Notes: generated by a model from the sequence alone, not told the origin. A DNA stretch of 64,000 nt from Acidobacteria bacterium RIFCSPLOWO2_12_FULL_66_21 (GCA_001767455.1 MELC01000088.1:16891-80890); one strand, 5' to 3'. Positions 53,677-63,626 are shown, counted from the stretch's first letter. Program-made: numbers and translations.

Positions 53677-54573
53677 TCATCTGGGTTCGACGAAGGCATG
53701 GAACACGCGAATGCCAAGCTCGCGCGTGTCGCCCTGTCCCGACCCGCCCGGCAGGCTGGCGGATGGCGTAAACGTCTTATCGGCCGCAAGCACCAGTTCC
53801 GCCATCTCCCCGTTGCCAAACTGGGCGGCGGAAATGGGGAACGTCTGGACCCGGCGATCGCGCGAGTCGGCCGCGAAGGTCGCGATCGGCTGGCCGTTGA
53901 CGCTGAGAGTGACCTGCTGGGGCGGGACGAACAGATCGACCCGCGCGTCCGAATCCAGGTAGAAGGTCGCGTCCTTCTTCGGGTTCCTGAACGAAATGGT
54001 GGCCGTCTTCCTGGTCCACTGCCATTCGGATGCGGGGTTGTCGGCGGCGATCTCTTCCGGGTACCAGCCTTCCTTATAGATAAGGAAGATATTCTCGGAG
54101 CTCGGCAGCACCCGCATCTTCGCCACGACGTACTCCTTGCGGGCGGCGTCCTCGGCGTTGAGCGTCAGGCGCTTGCCGGTCGACTGCGAGTACAGGCCGA
54201 GGCGGACGGTCGCTTCACCCAGGTACGGGTAGTTCGGGACGAACACCGTCCGCGTGTACTCGACGGTCTCCCCCGGCTTCCATTTCGACGTCGGGGTCGG
54301 CGGGAGGTGATCGTCGGTCCAGAGCTGCTCCCCTTCCGGATCGAGGACGTGCACGAAGACCCAGTAATCGCCGTCGATGGCGGCGTTGGGGGCGACCTGG
54401 AACTTGTAGGTGAGCCTGACCGGGCTGCCGATCGCCACGCGATCGCGGCTCAGGGCCAGCGACGGCGTCGCGACCGCCGGTTCGTTCGACTGGCCGCCGC
54501 CGCATGCGACCGCGCCCGCGGCCACGACGGCGCCGAGGACGACGCACGAGCGTCTTTTCATAGGGGATATCAT
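53677..54573 (-). CDS. Lipoprotein of unknown function, beta-rich
   Basis: About 298 residues. A signal peptide with lipobox AVAC (Cys24 from ATG 54573; an alternative ATG is 54561) is followed by a beta-sandwich-like N-terminal domain ([36 protein letters not shown]) and a second part with [20 protein letters not shown] and [20 protein letters not shown] do not recognise a family. It is divergent from the microcompartment genes and follows nothing obvious, so its role is open. Confidence 0.7.
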   Translation of the reverse strand: MISPMKRRSCVVLGAVVAAGAVACGGGQSNEPAVATPSLALSRDRVAIGSPVRLTYKFQVAPNAAIDGDYWVFVHVLDPEGEQLWTDDHLPPTPTSKWKPGETVEYTRTVFVPNYPYLGEATVRLGLYSQSTGKRLTLNAEDAARKEYVVAKMRVLPSSENIFLIYKEGWYPEEIAADNPASEWQWTRKTATISFRNPKKDATFYLDSDARVDLFVPPQQVTLSVNGQPIATFAADSRDRRVQTFPISAAQFGNGEMAELVLAADKTFTPSASLPGGSGQGDTRELGIRVFHAFVEPR

Positions 54574-54680
54574 CGGGACTTCTGTCCTTCCGCGGGAGCG
54601 GGCAGAACCGACGCATGGTACCGCAGTTGTCCGCGCCACTGCAATATGCTAGGTTTCATCGCATTCCGGAAAGGACCCGA

Positions 54681-54974
54681 ATGTCTCTTGAAGCGCTGGG
54701 GATGGTTGAAACAAAAGGACTCATCGGCTCAATCGAGGCGGCCGATGCCATGGTCAAGGCGGCCAACGTCATCCTCGTGGGGAAGGAATATATTGGCGCG
54801 GGGTATGTCACCGTGCTGGTGCGCGGCGACGTCGGCGCGGTCAAGGCGGCGACGGATGCCGGCGCGGCCGCCGCGCGGCGCGTCGGCGAGCTGGTCTCGG
54901 TGCACGTCATCCCACGGCCGCATGCCGAAGTCGAGAAGATCCTGCCGAAGATCAAGGACGTCAAGGCGTCATAA
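54681..54974 (+). CDS. Bacterial microcompartment hexameric shell protein (BMC-H)
   Basis: A 97-residue single-BMC-domain protein very like PduA/Eut[41 protein letters not shown] and [16 protein letters not shown]. The pore loop is Tyr37-Ile38-Gly39-Ala40-Gly41, where PduA has a KIGSG-type loop. Hexamers tile into the facets of a proteinaceous organelle. GAAAGGA precedes ATG 54681. The only neighbour on this strand is an acylating aldehyde dehydrogenase, a typical encapsulated enzyme. No pentamer or trimer shell gene is in the window. Confidence 0.95.
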   Translation: MSLEALGMVETKGLIGSIEAADAMVKAANVILVGKEYIGAGYVTVLVRGDVGAVKAATDAGAAAARRVGELVSVHVIPRPHAEVEKILPKIKDVKAS

Positions 54975-54992
54975 CCGCGGCCTCCGTCACGC

Positions 54993-56780
54993 ATGGCTCA
55001 ACCCACGGCCCAGACCGATCGGGATCTCGCGTCGATCAGCGAAGCCCGCGCGCTCGCGCGTCGCGCGAAAGAGGCGGCGCCCGCGCTCGCCGAATTCAGC
55101 CAGGCGCAGATAGACGCGATCGTCGATGCGATGGCCGCCGCCGCGACGTCGCAGGCTGAGGCGCTCGCGCGTCTGGCCTGCGAGGAAACCGGCTACGGCG
55201 TCGTGGCCGACAAGATCCAGAAGAACCTCTTCGCCTCGGAGCGCATCTACAAGTTCATCCGCCCGATGAGGACCGTGGGCGTCGTCGGGCGCCTCGACGA
55301 TCGCAAGGTCATCGAGATCGCCGAGCCGTTCGGCGTCGTCGCGGCCATTGTCCCGACGACGAACCCCACCTCGACGGCGATCTACAAGATCCTGATCGCG
55401 ATCAAGGCGCGCTGTCCTGTCGTCATCAGCCCGCACCCCTCCGCCGTCAGGTGCATCACCCGCACGGCGGAGCTGATGGCCGCCGCCGCGCGGGGCGCGG
55501 GCGCGCCCGAGGGCGCCATCAACTGGATGACGATCGTCACGCTCGAAGGCACGCAGGAGCTGATGAAGGCGCGCGAAGTGGCGCTCATCCTCGCGACCGG
55601 CGGGATGGGCCTGGTCCGCGCGGCGTACAGCGCCGGGAAGCCCGCCTACGGCGTGGGTCCGGGGAATGCCCCGGCGTACATCGAGCGGACGGCCGATGTC
55701 CCGAAGGCGGTGCGCGACATCGTGACCGGGAAGACCTTCGACAACGGCCTGCTCTGCTCGTCGGAGAATTCGGTCGTGGTGGACGCGCCGCTCGCCGACG
55801 AGGTGAAGCGCCAGTTCGTCGCCAACGGCGCGCATTTCCTGTCCGCGCAGGAAATTGACACGCTCGGACGCGCGCTCGTCACGCCGCAGCGGCTCCCGAA
55901 CCCGGCGTTTGTCGGGAAGAGCGCGGTCTACATCGCCCAGCAGGCCGGCATCAGCGTGGCCCCCTCGACGCGCGTGTTGATCGCCGAGCTGGCGGGCGTC
56001 GGCCGCGATTATCCGTTGTCGATCGAGAAGCTCTGCCCGGTCCTCTCCTTCTATGTGGTGCAGGACTGGCGGGAGGGCTGCGAGCGCTGCAAACAGATTC
56101 TGCGCTACGGCGGGATGGGTCACACGATGTCGATCCACTCGCGCAACGAAGACGTCATCCTCGAGTTCGGGCTGAAGAAGCCCGCCTTCCGCATCGTTGT
56201 CAACACGCCGACGACGCTGGGATCGATCGGGTTCACGACGGGACTCGATCCGTCGATGACCCTGGGCTGCGGCGGATGGGGCGGCAACATCACGTCCGAC
56301 AACATCTCGCCGCGGCATCTGCTGAACATCAAGCGCCTCGCGTATGAGACGACCCCGGCGCCCGCCTACGCTGCCGCGAAGGGGCCGGACGCCACGGCGG
56401 GTAAACCTGGAGGGGCGACGGACTCTGGGTTACCGAAAGCCCCGGTCCCGCCACCGCAGCCCGGCGGGATCGCCGCTGAATCGCTCGCGCGGCGCATCGA
56501 CCAGTTCCTCGCCTCCCGGGGGTACACGCCGCCCGGGACAGGCGCGCCCGCACACCCGCCGCCGGCGGCCCCGGCCCATCCCGCCGCCGGTCCGGCGCCG
56601 GCAGCAAATCCTGTCGATCGCGCGGAAAAAACTGCCGACTTCGTCTGCGAAGAAGACGTCCGGCAGGCCATCCGCCAGGGTCGCAAGATTGTGATCGGCG
56701 ACCGTACAATCATCACGCCCGCCGCGCGGGACCTCGCCCTGGCGCACCGCGTCTTCGTCGAAGCCGCCTGGCCGCGCTAG
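54993..56780 (+). CDS. Microcompartment-type CoA-acylating aldehyde dehydrogenase with extended tail
   Basis: A 595-residue enzyme. Residues 1-450 form an EutE/PduP-type acylating aldehyde dehydrogenase ([20 protein letters not shown]; catalytic Cys255 in [32 protein letters not shown]), converting an aldehyde to acyl-CoA with NAD+. A proline/alanine linker leads to a predicted amphipathic helix [14 protein letters not shown] (about 496-510), the kind of peptide that targets cargo to shells; a second linker and a short final module (about 548-592; [20 protein letters not shown]) follow. The tail is about 140 residues longer than usual. Spacing of 18 bases from the shell gene indicates one operon. 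Confidence 0.9.
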   Translation: MAQPTAQTDRDLASISEARALARRAKEAAPALAEFSQAQIDAIVDAMAAAATSQAEALARLACEETGYGVVADKIQKNLFASERIYKFIRPMRTVGVVGRLDDRKVIEIAEPFGVVAAIVPTTNPTSTAIYKILIAIKARCPVVISPHPSAVRCITRTAELMAAAARGAGAPEGAINWMTIVTLEGTQELMKAREVALILATGGMGLVRAAYSAGKPAYGVGPGNAPAYIERTADVPKAVRDIVTGKTFDNGLLCSSENSVVVDAPLADEVKRQFVANGAHFLSAQEIDTLGRALVTPQRLPNPAFVGKSAVYIAQQAGISVAPSTRVLIAELAGVGRDYPLSIEKLCPVLSFYVVQDWREGCERCKQILRYGGMGHTMSIHSRNEDVILEFGLKKPAFRIVVNTPTTLGSIGFTTGLDPSMTLGCGGWGGNITSDNISPRHLLNIKRLAYETTPAPAYAAAKGPDATAGKPGGATDSGLPKAPVPPPQPGGIAAESLARRIDQFLASRGYTPPGTGAPAHPPPAAPAHPAAGPAPAANPVDRAEKTADFVCEEDVRQAIRQGRKIVIGDRTIITPAARDLALAHRVFVEAAWPR

Positions 56781-56781
56781 A

Positions 56782-56808
56782 GGGTCAGCCCCTTGAGGGG
56801 CCTGACCC
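56782..56808 (+). terminator. Hairpin downstream of the microcompartment operon
   Basis: GGGTCAGCCCC, loop TTGA, GGGGCCTGACCC: about 11 pairs with one bulged base, starting two bases after the aldehyde dehydrogenase stop. No U-tract follows, so intrinsic termination is uncertain. The arms resemble the GGGGTCAGACCCC repeat inside lptFG. Confidence 0.5.
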
Positions 56809-56845
56809 CGCCTTCGGCTTACTGTTGAGGCTCAACGACTTAGGG

Positions 56846-56874
56846 TTGACCTTTTGCCTCGGCAGATGTTAAGC
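56846..56874 (+). promoter_or_regulatory. Putative promoter and long leader of the mltD-like gene
   Basis: TTGACC (56846-56851), 17-base spacer, TTAAGC (56869-56874; weak -10). A palindrome GTTGAGGCTCAAC lies just upstream (56824-56836). The leader of about 180 bases to ATG 57060 can form several hairpins, for example CCCCCTTGGGGG near 56972-56983. I recognise no known riboswitch. Confidence 0.35.
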
Positions 56875-57059
56875 TGGCGCCCCAGCAATTCTTTGTCAGG
56901 TTCCAGCCACGCGGGAGTCACGGTCGGTGGCGGGAGCACGTCCGGCCATCAAGGGAAAACACGGGTCGACCCCCTTGGGGGAGCGACCTCTACAAGGGTA
57001 CTTGGCTTGCAGAGCTCCGGCTCGTGCATAAGCCCCCAGCCCTTGCGGGAGCGCCCAGC

Positions 57060-58772
57060 ATGAACAGACGTGCCTGGCTGCCTGCCTTGGCGGTCATCGG
57101 ATTCTCGACAGCCGTCGCGTGCGGCGCCAACCCGAAGCCGCAGGTGCCGGTCGTGACGCCGACCGTTCCGAAGGTCGCTCCCCCGCAGCCGCCAGTGGCG
57201 CCTCCCCGTTCCGATCCCATTGCCACGCTGATCGCCTCGTCCGAAGCCCATTTCACGGAGGGCGAGCGCGAATTGAAGCTCGGCCATCTCGAGCGTGCGC
57301 GCGCGGACTTCGATCGCGCCGTCGACATCCTGCTCGAATCGCCGTACGGCGCGCGGACCGACGATCGGCTCCGGCAGCATTTCGATCGGCTGATCGATCG
57401 GATCAACGCGCACGAGACCACAGCGCTCGCTCAGGGGGACGGGTTCTCCGAGAAGCAGTCGGAGCCCGCGTCAATCGACGAGCTGCTGAAGATCGCCACA
57501 TTCCCGCAGCCCGCGGCCGACGCGACCACGACGGCGGCCGTGAAGACGGACCTGGCCACGACCGAACACGACATTCCGATTTCGCAGAATGCCAAGGTCC
57601 TGTCGTACGTCGAGCTGTTCCAGACCCGGCTGCGCGACTACATCGGCGAGAGCCTGACGCGCGGCACGAAGTACCTCCCGATGATTCAGAACGTGTTCCG
57701 CGCCGAGGGACTGCCGCTGGACCTCGCGTACATTCCGATCATCGAGAGCGGGTTCAAGACGAACGCGCTCTCAAAGGCGAAGGCGAAGGGGCCCTGGCAG
57801 TTCATGACCGCGACGGCGCGCGAGAACGGCCTGAAGCACGACTGGTTCGTGGACGAGCGCTCGGATCCCGAGAAGGCGACGATCGCCGCCGCGCGGTACC
57901 TGAAGACGCTCAGCAAGATGTTCGACGGCGACTGGAACCTGGTCCTCGCCGCGTACAACGGCGGCCCCGGGCGCGTGCAGCGCGCGATGAAACGGTCAGG
58001 CAAACAGGACTTCTGGGAGATCACCGGCAGCTCGAGATTCCTGCCGAAGGAGACGCGCGAGTACGTGCCGCTGATCCTCGCCGCGATGATCGTGGCGAAG
58101 AACCCGGTGCAGTACGGATTCGACATCGTGGCGCACGATCCGATCGCGTACGACAAAGTCCGGGTGCCGCACGCCATCGACCTGCGGCGCGTGGCCGAAT
58201 GGACCGGCACGTCGATCGACGAGATCCAGGCGCTGAACCCCGAGCTGCGGCGCTGGACGACTCCGGTCAAGTATCCGGACTTCGAGCTGAAGGTGCCCTC
58301 CGGCACCGGCGACACGTTCAAGGCGAAGCTGGCCGACGCGTCGTCGACGGACCTGACGGCGCTGAAGTGGCACACCGTCAAGAAGGGTGAGACGCTGTCG
58401 ACCGTCGCGCGCCGGCTGCAGGTCAGCCGCACGGATCTGGCGGAGGCAAACAGCCTGTCGGTCAAGTCGCGCGTGCGCCCCGGACAGGAGCTCGTCATCC
58501 CGCGTGCGCCCGCCACGCTCCTGGCGACACGCACGGAGCGGCCCGCTCCGGCCGTGATTGCGTCGCGTTCGCTCGCCGGCTCGGCGGACGTCCAGACGGC
58601 GGGACGCGGCGAGAGTCCGACCGTGTACCGCGTCAAGCGCGGGGACACGCTCTTCTCGATCGCGCGGCTGTTCAACACGACAGTCGCCAACATCAAGAGC
58701 TGGAACAAGCTGCGCGGCAACGCGCTGGCCGTCGGCGCGCGCCTGAAGATCCTCGCTTCGCGCAGCCGCTAG
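57060..58772 (+). CDS. MltD-like membrane-bound lytic transglycosylase with LysM domains
   Basis: A 570-residue lipoprotein (lipobox AVAC, Cys21) with a helical N-terminal region (to about 190), an SLT domain with the catalytic Glu in YIPIIESGFKTNALSKAKAK and AAYNGGPGRVQRAM, a LysM-like segment (about 380-420) and two clear C-terminal LysM repeats (WHTVKKGETLSTVARRLQVS; YRVKRGDTLFSIARLFNTT). LysM repeats bind GlcNAc in peptidoglycan; the enzyme cuts glycan strands. ATG 57060 has GGGAG upstream. It may supply anhydro-muropeptides to the recycling genes elsewhere in the window. Confidence 0.92.
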   Translation: MNRRAWLPALAVIGFSTAVACGANPKPQVPVVTPTVPKVAPPQPPVAPPRSDPIATLIASSEAHFTEGERELKLGHLERARADFDRAVDILLESPYGARTDDRLRQHFDRLIDRINAHETTALAQGDGFSEKQSEPASIDELLKIATFPQPAADATTTAAVKTDLATTEHDIPISQNAKVLSYVELFQTRLRDYIGESLTRGTKYLPMIQNVFRAEGLPLDLAYIPIIESGFKTNALSKAKAKGPWQFMTATARENGLKHDWFVDERSDPEKATIAAARYLKTLSKMFDGDWNLVLAAYNGGPGRVQRAMKRSGKQDFWEITGSSRFLPKETREYVPLILAAMIVAKNPVQYGFDIVAHDPIAYDKVRVPHAIDLRRVAEWTGTSIDEIQALNPELRRWTTPVKYPDFELKVPSGTGDTFKAKLADASSTDLTALKWHTVKKGETLSTVARRLQVSRTDLAEANSLSVKSRVRPGQELVIPRAPATLLATRTERPAPAVIASRSLAGSADVQTAGRGESPTVYRVKRGDTLFSIARLFNTTVANIKSWNKLRGNALAVGARLKILASRSR

Positions 58773-58885
58773 GCAGAAGCCGCAATGCCGGCGCGGCTGG
58801 CTGCCGCAATTTCTGCGATATTCCTCCGCCGGCGTGCTGAATTGCGCGGGATTCGGGCTGCCCCGCGCCTTGCACGCTCCACCGC

Positions 58886-60388
58886 GTGCTGGCATGCGTC
58901 CGCACCGCGGCGGTCTTCGGCATCGAGGCCTGTCCCGTCCAGGTCGAGGTTGACGTCTCGTACGGGCTGCCGGGCTTCACGCTGGTCGGCCTTGCGGACG
59001 TCAGCGTCCGCGAGAGCCGCGATCGGGTCCGCAGCGCCATCCGCAATTCCGGATTCGACTTCCCGCTCGGTCATGTCACCGTGAATCTCGCCCCCGCCGA
59101 TTTGCGCAAGGCGGGGTCGTCGTTCGATCTGCCGATCGCGCTCGCGGTCCTCGCAGCGACCGGGTGCGTCACTCGGCGAAACGTGGACGATGTGCTGCTG
59201 CTCGGCGAACTGTCGCTCGACGGCGGCATCAACGCCGCGCGCGGCGTGCTGCCGATCGCGGCGGCGGCGCGCCGCGACAACGTCAACGGCCTCCTGCTCC
59301 CGCGGCCGAACCGCGCGGAAGCGGCGGTCGTGCAGGGGCTGCGGCTCTTTCCCGTGCGCTCGCTCGTCGAGGCGGTGGAGGCGCTCAACAATCCAGCCGG
59401 GTTCCCCGACACCGCCGGCGAGGCGGTCGCGGCGCCGCCGCCCGCGCAGGTCGATGGGGATTTCGCGGACGTGCACGGACAGGCGCTCGCCAGGCGCGCG
59501 CTCGAGATCGCGGCGGCCGGCGGACACAACACGCTGATGATCGGTCCGCCGGGCTCGGGCAAGACGATGATGGCACGGCGCCTGGCGGGGGTGCTTCCGC
59601 CGCTGACGTTCGAGGAAGCGCTCGACGTCACGTCGATCCACTCCGTCGCCGGGCTCCTCGCGCCAGGGACCGGGCTCGTCGGCGCGCGTCCGTTCCGCGC
59701 GCCTCACCACACGATCTCGGATGTCGCGCTCGTCGGCGGCGGGCAGATGCCGCGGCCCGGCGAAATCAGCCTCGCGCACAACGGCGTGCTCTTCCTGGAC
59801 GAGATGGCGGAGTTCAGCCGGCACGTGCTCGAGGTGCTTCGCCAGCCGCTCGAAGAAGGGATCGTCCGCGTCGCGCGGGCGGCGCGCACGGTGGTCTTTC
59901 CCGCGCGGTTCATGCTCGTCGGCGCGATGAACCCCTGTCCGTGCGGCTATCATGGCGACACGGCGCGGCCGTGCCGCTGCACGCCGATGCAGATCGCGCG
60001 GTACGCGACGCGCCTCTCCGGACCGCTGCGCGATCGCATGGATCTGACGGTCGCGGTGAGCGCGCTGCCCGCGCGCGAGCTGACGGCGTCGCCTGGCGGC
60101 GAATGTTCAGCCGACGTCCGTTCGCGCGTCATCGCGGCGCGCGCGCGTCAACTGGAACGCGATGGCCGGCTGAACGCCCGATTGCAGGGGCGCGAGCTGC
60201 GCGCGCGCACGGTCCTCGATCCCGCGGCGCGGCGCATCTTCGAGAAGGCGCTCACCCGGCTCGCGCTGACGGCGCGCGGCCACGACCGCGTCCTGCGCGT
60301 CGCGCGCACGATCGCCGACCTCGACGGCTCGCCGTCGCTCGGCGCCGATCATCTTGCCGAGGCGCTGCAATATAGACCGTGTGATTGA
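58886..60388 (+). CDS. comM: YifB/ComM-family Mg-chelatase-like AAA+ ATPase
   Basis: A 500-residue ComM-type protein: N-terminal Lon-protease-like fold (VDVSYGLPGFTLVGLADVSV; LAPADLRKAGSSFDLPIALA), a Walker A GPPGSGKT (about 215-222), PFRAPHHTISDVALVGGG, Walker B LFLDEMAEF, a cysteine cluster CPCGYHGDTARPCRC and a C-terminal chelatase domain. ComM is a hexameric helicase that promotes branch migration during natural transformation; housekeeping copies also occur in non-competent species. GTG start at 58886. No competence gene is adjacent. Confidence 0.9.
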   Translation: MLACVRTAAVFGIEACPVQVEVDVSYGLPGFTLVGLADVSVRESRDRVRSAIRNSGFDFPLGHVTVNLAPADLRKAGSSFDLPIALAVLAATGCVTRRNVDDVLLLGELSLDGGINAARGVLPIAAAARRDNVNGLLLPRPNRAEAAVVQGLRLFPVRSLVEAVEALNNPAGFPDTAGEAVAAPPPAQVDGDFADVHGQALARRALEIAAAGGHNTLMIGPPGSGKTMMARRLAGVLPPLTFEEALDVTSIHSVAGLLAPGTGLVGARPFRAPHHTISDVALVGGGQMPRPGEISLAHNGVLFLDEMAEFSRHVLEVLRQPLEEGIVRVARAARTVVFPARFMLVGAMNPCPCGYHGDTARPCRCTPMQIARYATRLSGPLRDRMDLTVAVSALPARELTASPGGECSADVRSRVIAARARQLERDGRLNARLQGRELRARTVLDPAARRIFEKALTRLALTARGHDRVLRVARTIADLDGSPSLGADHLAEALQYRPCD

Positions 60389-60478
60389 ACCGGCGTTCGG
60401 CGCTCGGCGCTCGAGTTGAGGGGACGCTGTTCGTCGTGCTGATCTTCTGGTTGAGACATCAATCGACTGAATGGAAGT

Positions 60479-60573
60479 TCGTGAATTCGTGAATTCGTGA
60501 GTTTGTGAATTGGGATGGAGCTGCGGTTGGAAGCTAATCCACTAATTCACCAACTCACTGCTTCACTCATTCG
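60479..60573. repeat. Inverted octamer-array element between comM and the GH36-like gene
   Basis: Left arm of TTCGTGAATTCGTGAATTCG-type units (60479-60514), a short 20-base centre, right arm CTAATCCACTAATTCACCAA and CACTGCTTCACTC (60534-60573), reaching the stop of the convergent hydrolase gene. Same family as the element at 13554. Confidence 0.78.
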
Positions 60574-60575
60574 GC

Positions 60576-62696
60576 TCAATGTATCCGTGCGTACCGGGCC
60601 GTCCAACGCGCCGGACCGCCGCGTGGGCTGAGCAGGCGGATGACTCTGGTGTCGCCCTCCATGGACTGCACGACGACTGCGGCACCATCGGTGCGGACGT
60701 CCTCCAGCCGAAAACCCGCCGGCTCGGTGAGGAACACGGCGTACGGATCGGCCGGCACCAACTCACTCGTTCCCGAGAGCGTGTCGTCTGCCCAGCGCAC
60801 GTCCAGGAGGTCCGGACCCCCACAGCTCACGTGCCGGCTGGTTGACAACACCTGCGGGCGATCGACCCGCGCGCGCAGGCACACCACCTGCACCTGATAG
60901 CCGGGGTCGACAGGGGGCAACGTGAGATGGTCGCGCGCGATGCCGAGCGCCGTGTGCGTCCAGAACTCGAAGGCCAGGTAGTCCGTCCCCCTTCGCAGCC
61001 CGAGGTCGGCCAGCGCGATCTCGCCGTCGCCCCCCGCGCGCGCGAGCACGGTCCACTGCTCGAAAGGCCGCGCGATGTCGAGCTGGTAGAGCGGCACGAC
61101 GAGCCGCTGATCCGCGTCGAACGACCGCGGACCGGCGCCGCTCAATTGCGCCCCGACTTCTCCGAGCCGTGAAGAACGGGAGGGATCGACGTCGTAGATC
61201 TGGCCCGGACGCGTGAACAGCACCGGCGCGGTGCGCCTGGCGGCCTCCACGCGCTCGGTGCGATAGACCTCGGGCGGATCCGTGAGCATCAGCACCGAGC
61301 CCGTGAGCGACGTGAGTGTGGCGGCTCGATAGCCGTCGGGCCGGCCCAGCTCGATATGATCCGGATCGTTCCGCCAGACGACGTTGTTGAAGGAGTTGTA
61401 CTGCGCGAACGATCCATAGCCGAAACCGTCGTTCCCCACGCGCACGCCGTCGACGAGGCCGATGAGCTCGGGCCGGATACCCCAGCACGCCAGCAGATAG
61501 CGGTCGCGGCCGATGACATCGCGCACGGCCGAGACGACTCGACGGAACACCTGCGCGCGGTCGAGCCCCTTCCGCGTGAAATACGCCGCGAAGCTGTTGT
61601 AGCCCTCGTAGCGCAGGTGGCGGAGCGCGTCGAGTTTGAAGTAGCTCCAGCCCATGTCCGCCAACGCGCGGTATACAGGAGTCACCAGGTTGGCGATCGC
61701 ACCCGCCTGGCTGCCGTCCATCACGAAGCCGACCCAGTTGCCGTGTGCCGGCCTTCCCTCCGGCGTGCGCACGAACCACCGCGCGTGTGATTCGGCTTGG
61801 TCCGTCTGCTGAAAGCTGACGTTCGTCCAGATGCCGGGCTCCAGGCCGCGGTCGCTGATGTACCGCCGCAGCGCCGCCAGGCCGCCTGGAAACTTGTCGT
61901 TCGTCTCGAGCCAGTTGGCCGGCATGCCGATCGGCAGGCGCTGATAACCGTCGTCGATCTGGAGGTACCGGTACCCGAACGGCCGCAGCACTTCACCCAG
62001 AACGTCAGCCGTGCGCTGCACGTCCCGCTCGGTGACCTTGTCGAAGAACGCGTACCACGACGTCCAGCCCGCAACCGAGTGCTCCCAGGGACGATAGGTC
62101 CACGGGCGGTACTCAGCCAGGGCGCGATGCCGCTGGTAGTAGCGCGGCCGGAACCGGATGGCCACTTCCCCACCCTTTGCGTCCACTCGAAATGCGGCGG
62201 CAGTGCCGGAGCTGACTTCAGGAACGATCCCGGCACTCGCGGGAAAATCGACGGAGAGGACCCAGTCGAACCGGCGGTCATACACCGCGCGGTTGAGCGG
62301 ATTCGAGACCGGGCCGACCGCGTGCCTCACGAGAGGCAGCGCATTGTCGCGCGGCTCCACTTCCGCGGCGAACGCCTCGGGCGAGGCGTGCACCGTGCCG
62401 CTGAGAGTGAGGCGCGTGCCCCGTGTCGCGGTCCACTTGAGGATCTGGGTCACGCGTCCGCCGGCGTTGTCGATGACGGCCCGGAAGTCCGGGGGCGCCC
62501 CCGTGCTGGCAACCGTCGCGTCGAGCAGCAGGCTTCCCCGATAGGTGAGCGCAACGCGCCCCCCGGTGGTTCGCACGAGTGCGGCCGCGTTGGGCGGCGC
62601 GGCCGGGTCCTGGCCGGCTGCCGCCGGCACGGCGACCGCAGACGACAGCAGCCAGCAAACTGCGCCGGCAACACGGACAAGAACGCTCGGCGTCAT
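60576..62696 (-). CDS. Exported GH36/GH27-like alpha-galactosidase family hydrolase
   Basis: A 706-residue protein with a signal peptide (to about residue 28, AAAGQD), an N-terminal beta-sandwich, a TIM-barrel and a C-terminal beta domain. The clan-D pattern is visible: WTSWYAFFDKVTE, YLQIDDGYQRL, the nucleophile Asp356 in YFKLDALRH and the probable acid/base Asp423 in VRVGNDGFG. It would release alpha-linked galactose or a related sugar from glycans. ATG 62696 is preferred over 62729 because the signal peptide begins there. A TATACT on this strand lies about 20 bases upstream. Exact specificity is open. Confidence 0.82.
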   Translation of the reverse strand: MTPSVLVRVAGAVCWLLSSAVAVPAAAGQDPAAPPNAAALVRTTGGRVALTYRGSLLLDATVASTGAPPDFRAVIDNAGGRVTQILKWTATRGTRLTLSGTVHASPEAFAAEVEPRDNALPLVRHAVGPVSNPLNRAVYDRRFDWVLSVDFPASAGIVPEVSSGTAAAFRVDAKGGEVAIRFRPRYYQRHRALAEYRPWTYRPWEHSVAGWTSWYAFFDKVTERDVQRTADVLGEVLRPFGYRYLQIDDGYQRLPIGMPANWLETNDKFPGGLAALRRYISDRGLEPGIWTNVSFQQTDQAESHARWFVRTPEGRPAHGNWVGFVMDGSQAGAIANLVTPVYRALADMGWSYFKLDALRHLRYEGYNSFAAYFTRKGLDRAQVFRRVVSAVRDVIGRDRYLLACWGIRPELIGLVDGVRVGNDGFGYGSFAQYNSFNNVVWRNDPDHIELGRPDGYRAATLTSLTGSVLMLTDPPEVYRTERVEAARRTAPVLFTRPGQIYDVDPSRSSRLGEVGAQLSGAGPRSFDADQRLVVPLYQLDIARPFEQWTVLARAGGDGEIALADLGLRRGTDYLAFEFWTHTALGIARDHLTLPPVDPGYQVQVVCLRARVDRPQVLSTSRHVSCGGPDLLDVRWADDTLSGTSELVPADPYAVFLTEPAGFRLEDVRTDGAAVVVQSMEGDTRVIRLLSPRGGPARWTARYARIH

Positions 62697-62861
62697 TTGT
62701 GAATGGGAACGGGACAGTATAACTCCCAACTCTCGACGTCTGTGTTTAGCGAGGTTCTCCCGGGACCACGCTGAAACGGGCCACGGCTTTTCAGGAAGAT
62801 CACGAAGGACACCAAGGACACGGAGACTTGGAACGTGGGAGTTGGGCTAAGCTGACGTGGA

Positions 62862-63626
62862 ATGGGGATCACCGAGGCGCTCGACCGCGAGCTCTGGATC
62901 ACCCGCGTGGCGCTCGAGGAATACGACGTGCGCGGTGCGCTGCTGCTCGCGGGCGACACGCACGCGGTGGTCTGGGATACGCTCGCGCGCCCGCGCGACA
63001 TGACGCCGTACCATCCGCTCATCGGTCAACGCAGCCTGACGATCGTCTACAGCCACGGCGACTGGGATCACATCTGGGGGACGGCGGGTCTCCCGTACCG
63101 CCGCGCCCGCATCGTCGCACACGCCGACACGCGGCACCGTTTCGACACCGACGTGCCGGATGTGCTCGCGAAGAGACGATCCGCGGAGCCGGGCGCGTGG
63201 GATGATGTCGTGCTCGTCCCGCCCACCGAGTCATTCCACGGTCATCGCACGCTCGAATTGCGCGGCCTGACGCTCGAGCTCCATCACCTTCCCGGCCACA
63301 CCGCCGACTGCATTGTCGGGTTCATCCCCGAACGCGGCGTGCTGCTGGCGGGCGACACGATCGAGACGCCGTGCCCGGTCATCCCGGCTGACAGCCCGCT
63401 CGCCGCCTGGGTTTCCGAGCTCCGACGGTGGGCGGCGGACGACCGCGTGCGCACGGTCATCCCGGCGCACGGGCCGGTAGGCACCCGCGATCTCGTGTGC
63501 CGAAACCTCGAGTACCTCGAGGCCATCTTGTCCGGCCGTCCTGTCGATCCGCGCGGCCCGCTGACACCCTTCTATCGCGAGACCCACATACAGAACGTGC
63601 GGTGGAGTCCGGCGGCGGGAAGATGA
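62862..63626 (+). CDS. MBL-fold metallohydrolase
   Basis: A 254-residue metallo-beta-lactamase-fold protein. Metal motif 1 reads SHGDWDHIWG: His-x-Asp-x-Asp-His, with Asp in place of the second His of the usual HxHxDH. Later ligands are HHLPGHTADC, LLAGDTIE and PAHGPVG. The Asp variant occurs in some MBL subfamilies, so this is not necessarily inactivation. Substrate unknown; candidates are small esters or thioesters. The gene stands alone between the divergent GH36-like gene and a TonB-dependent receptor. Confidence 0.8.
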   Translation: MGITEALDRELWITRVALEEYDVRGALLLAGDTHAVVWDTLARPRDMTPYHPLIGQRSLTIVYSHGDWDHIWGTAGLPYRRARIVAHADTRHRFDTDVPDVLAKRRSAEPGAWDDVVLVPPTESFHGHRTLELRGLTLELHHLPGHTADCIVGFIPERGVLLAGDTIETPCPVIPADSPLAAWVSELRRWAADDRVRTVIPAHGPVGTRDLVCRNLEYLEAILSGRPVDPRGPLTPFYRETHIQNVRWSPAAGR

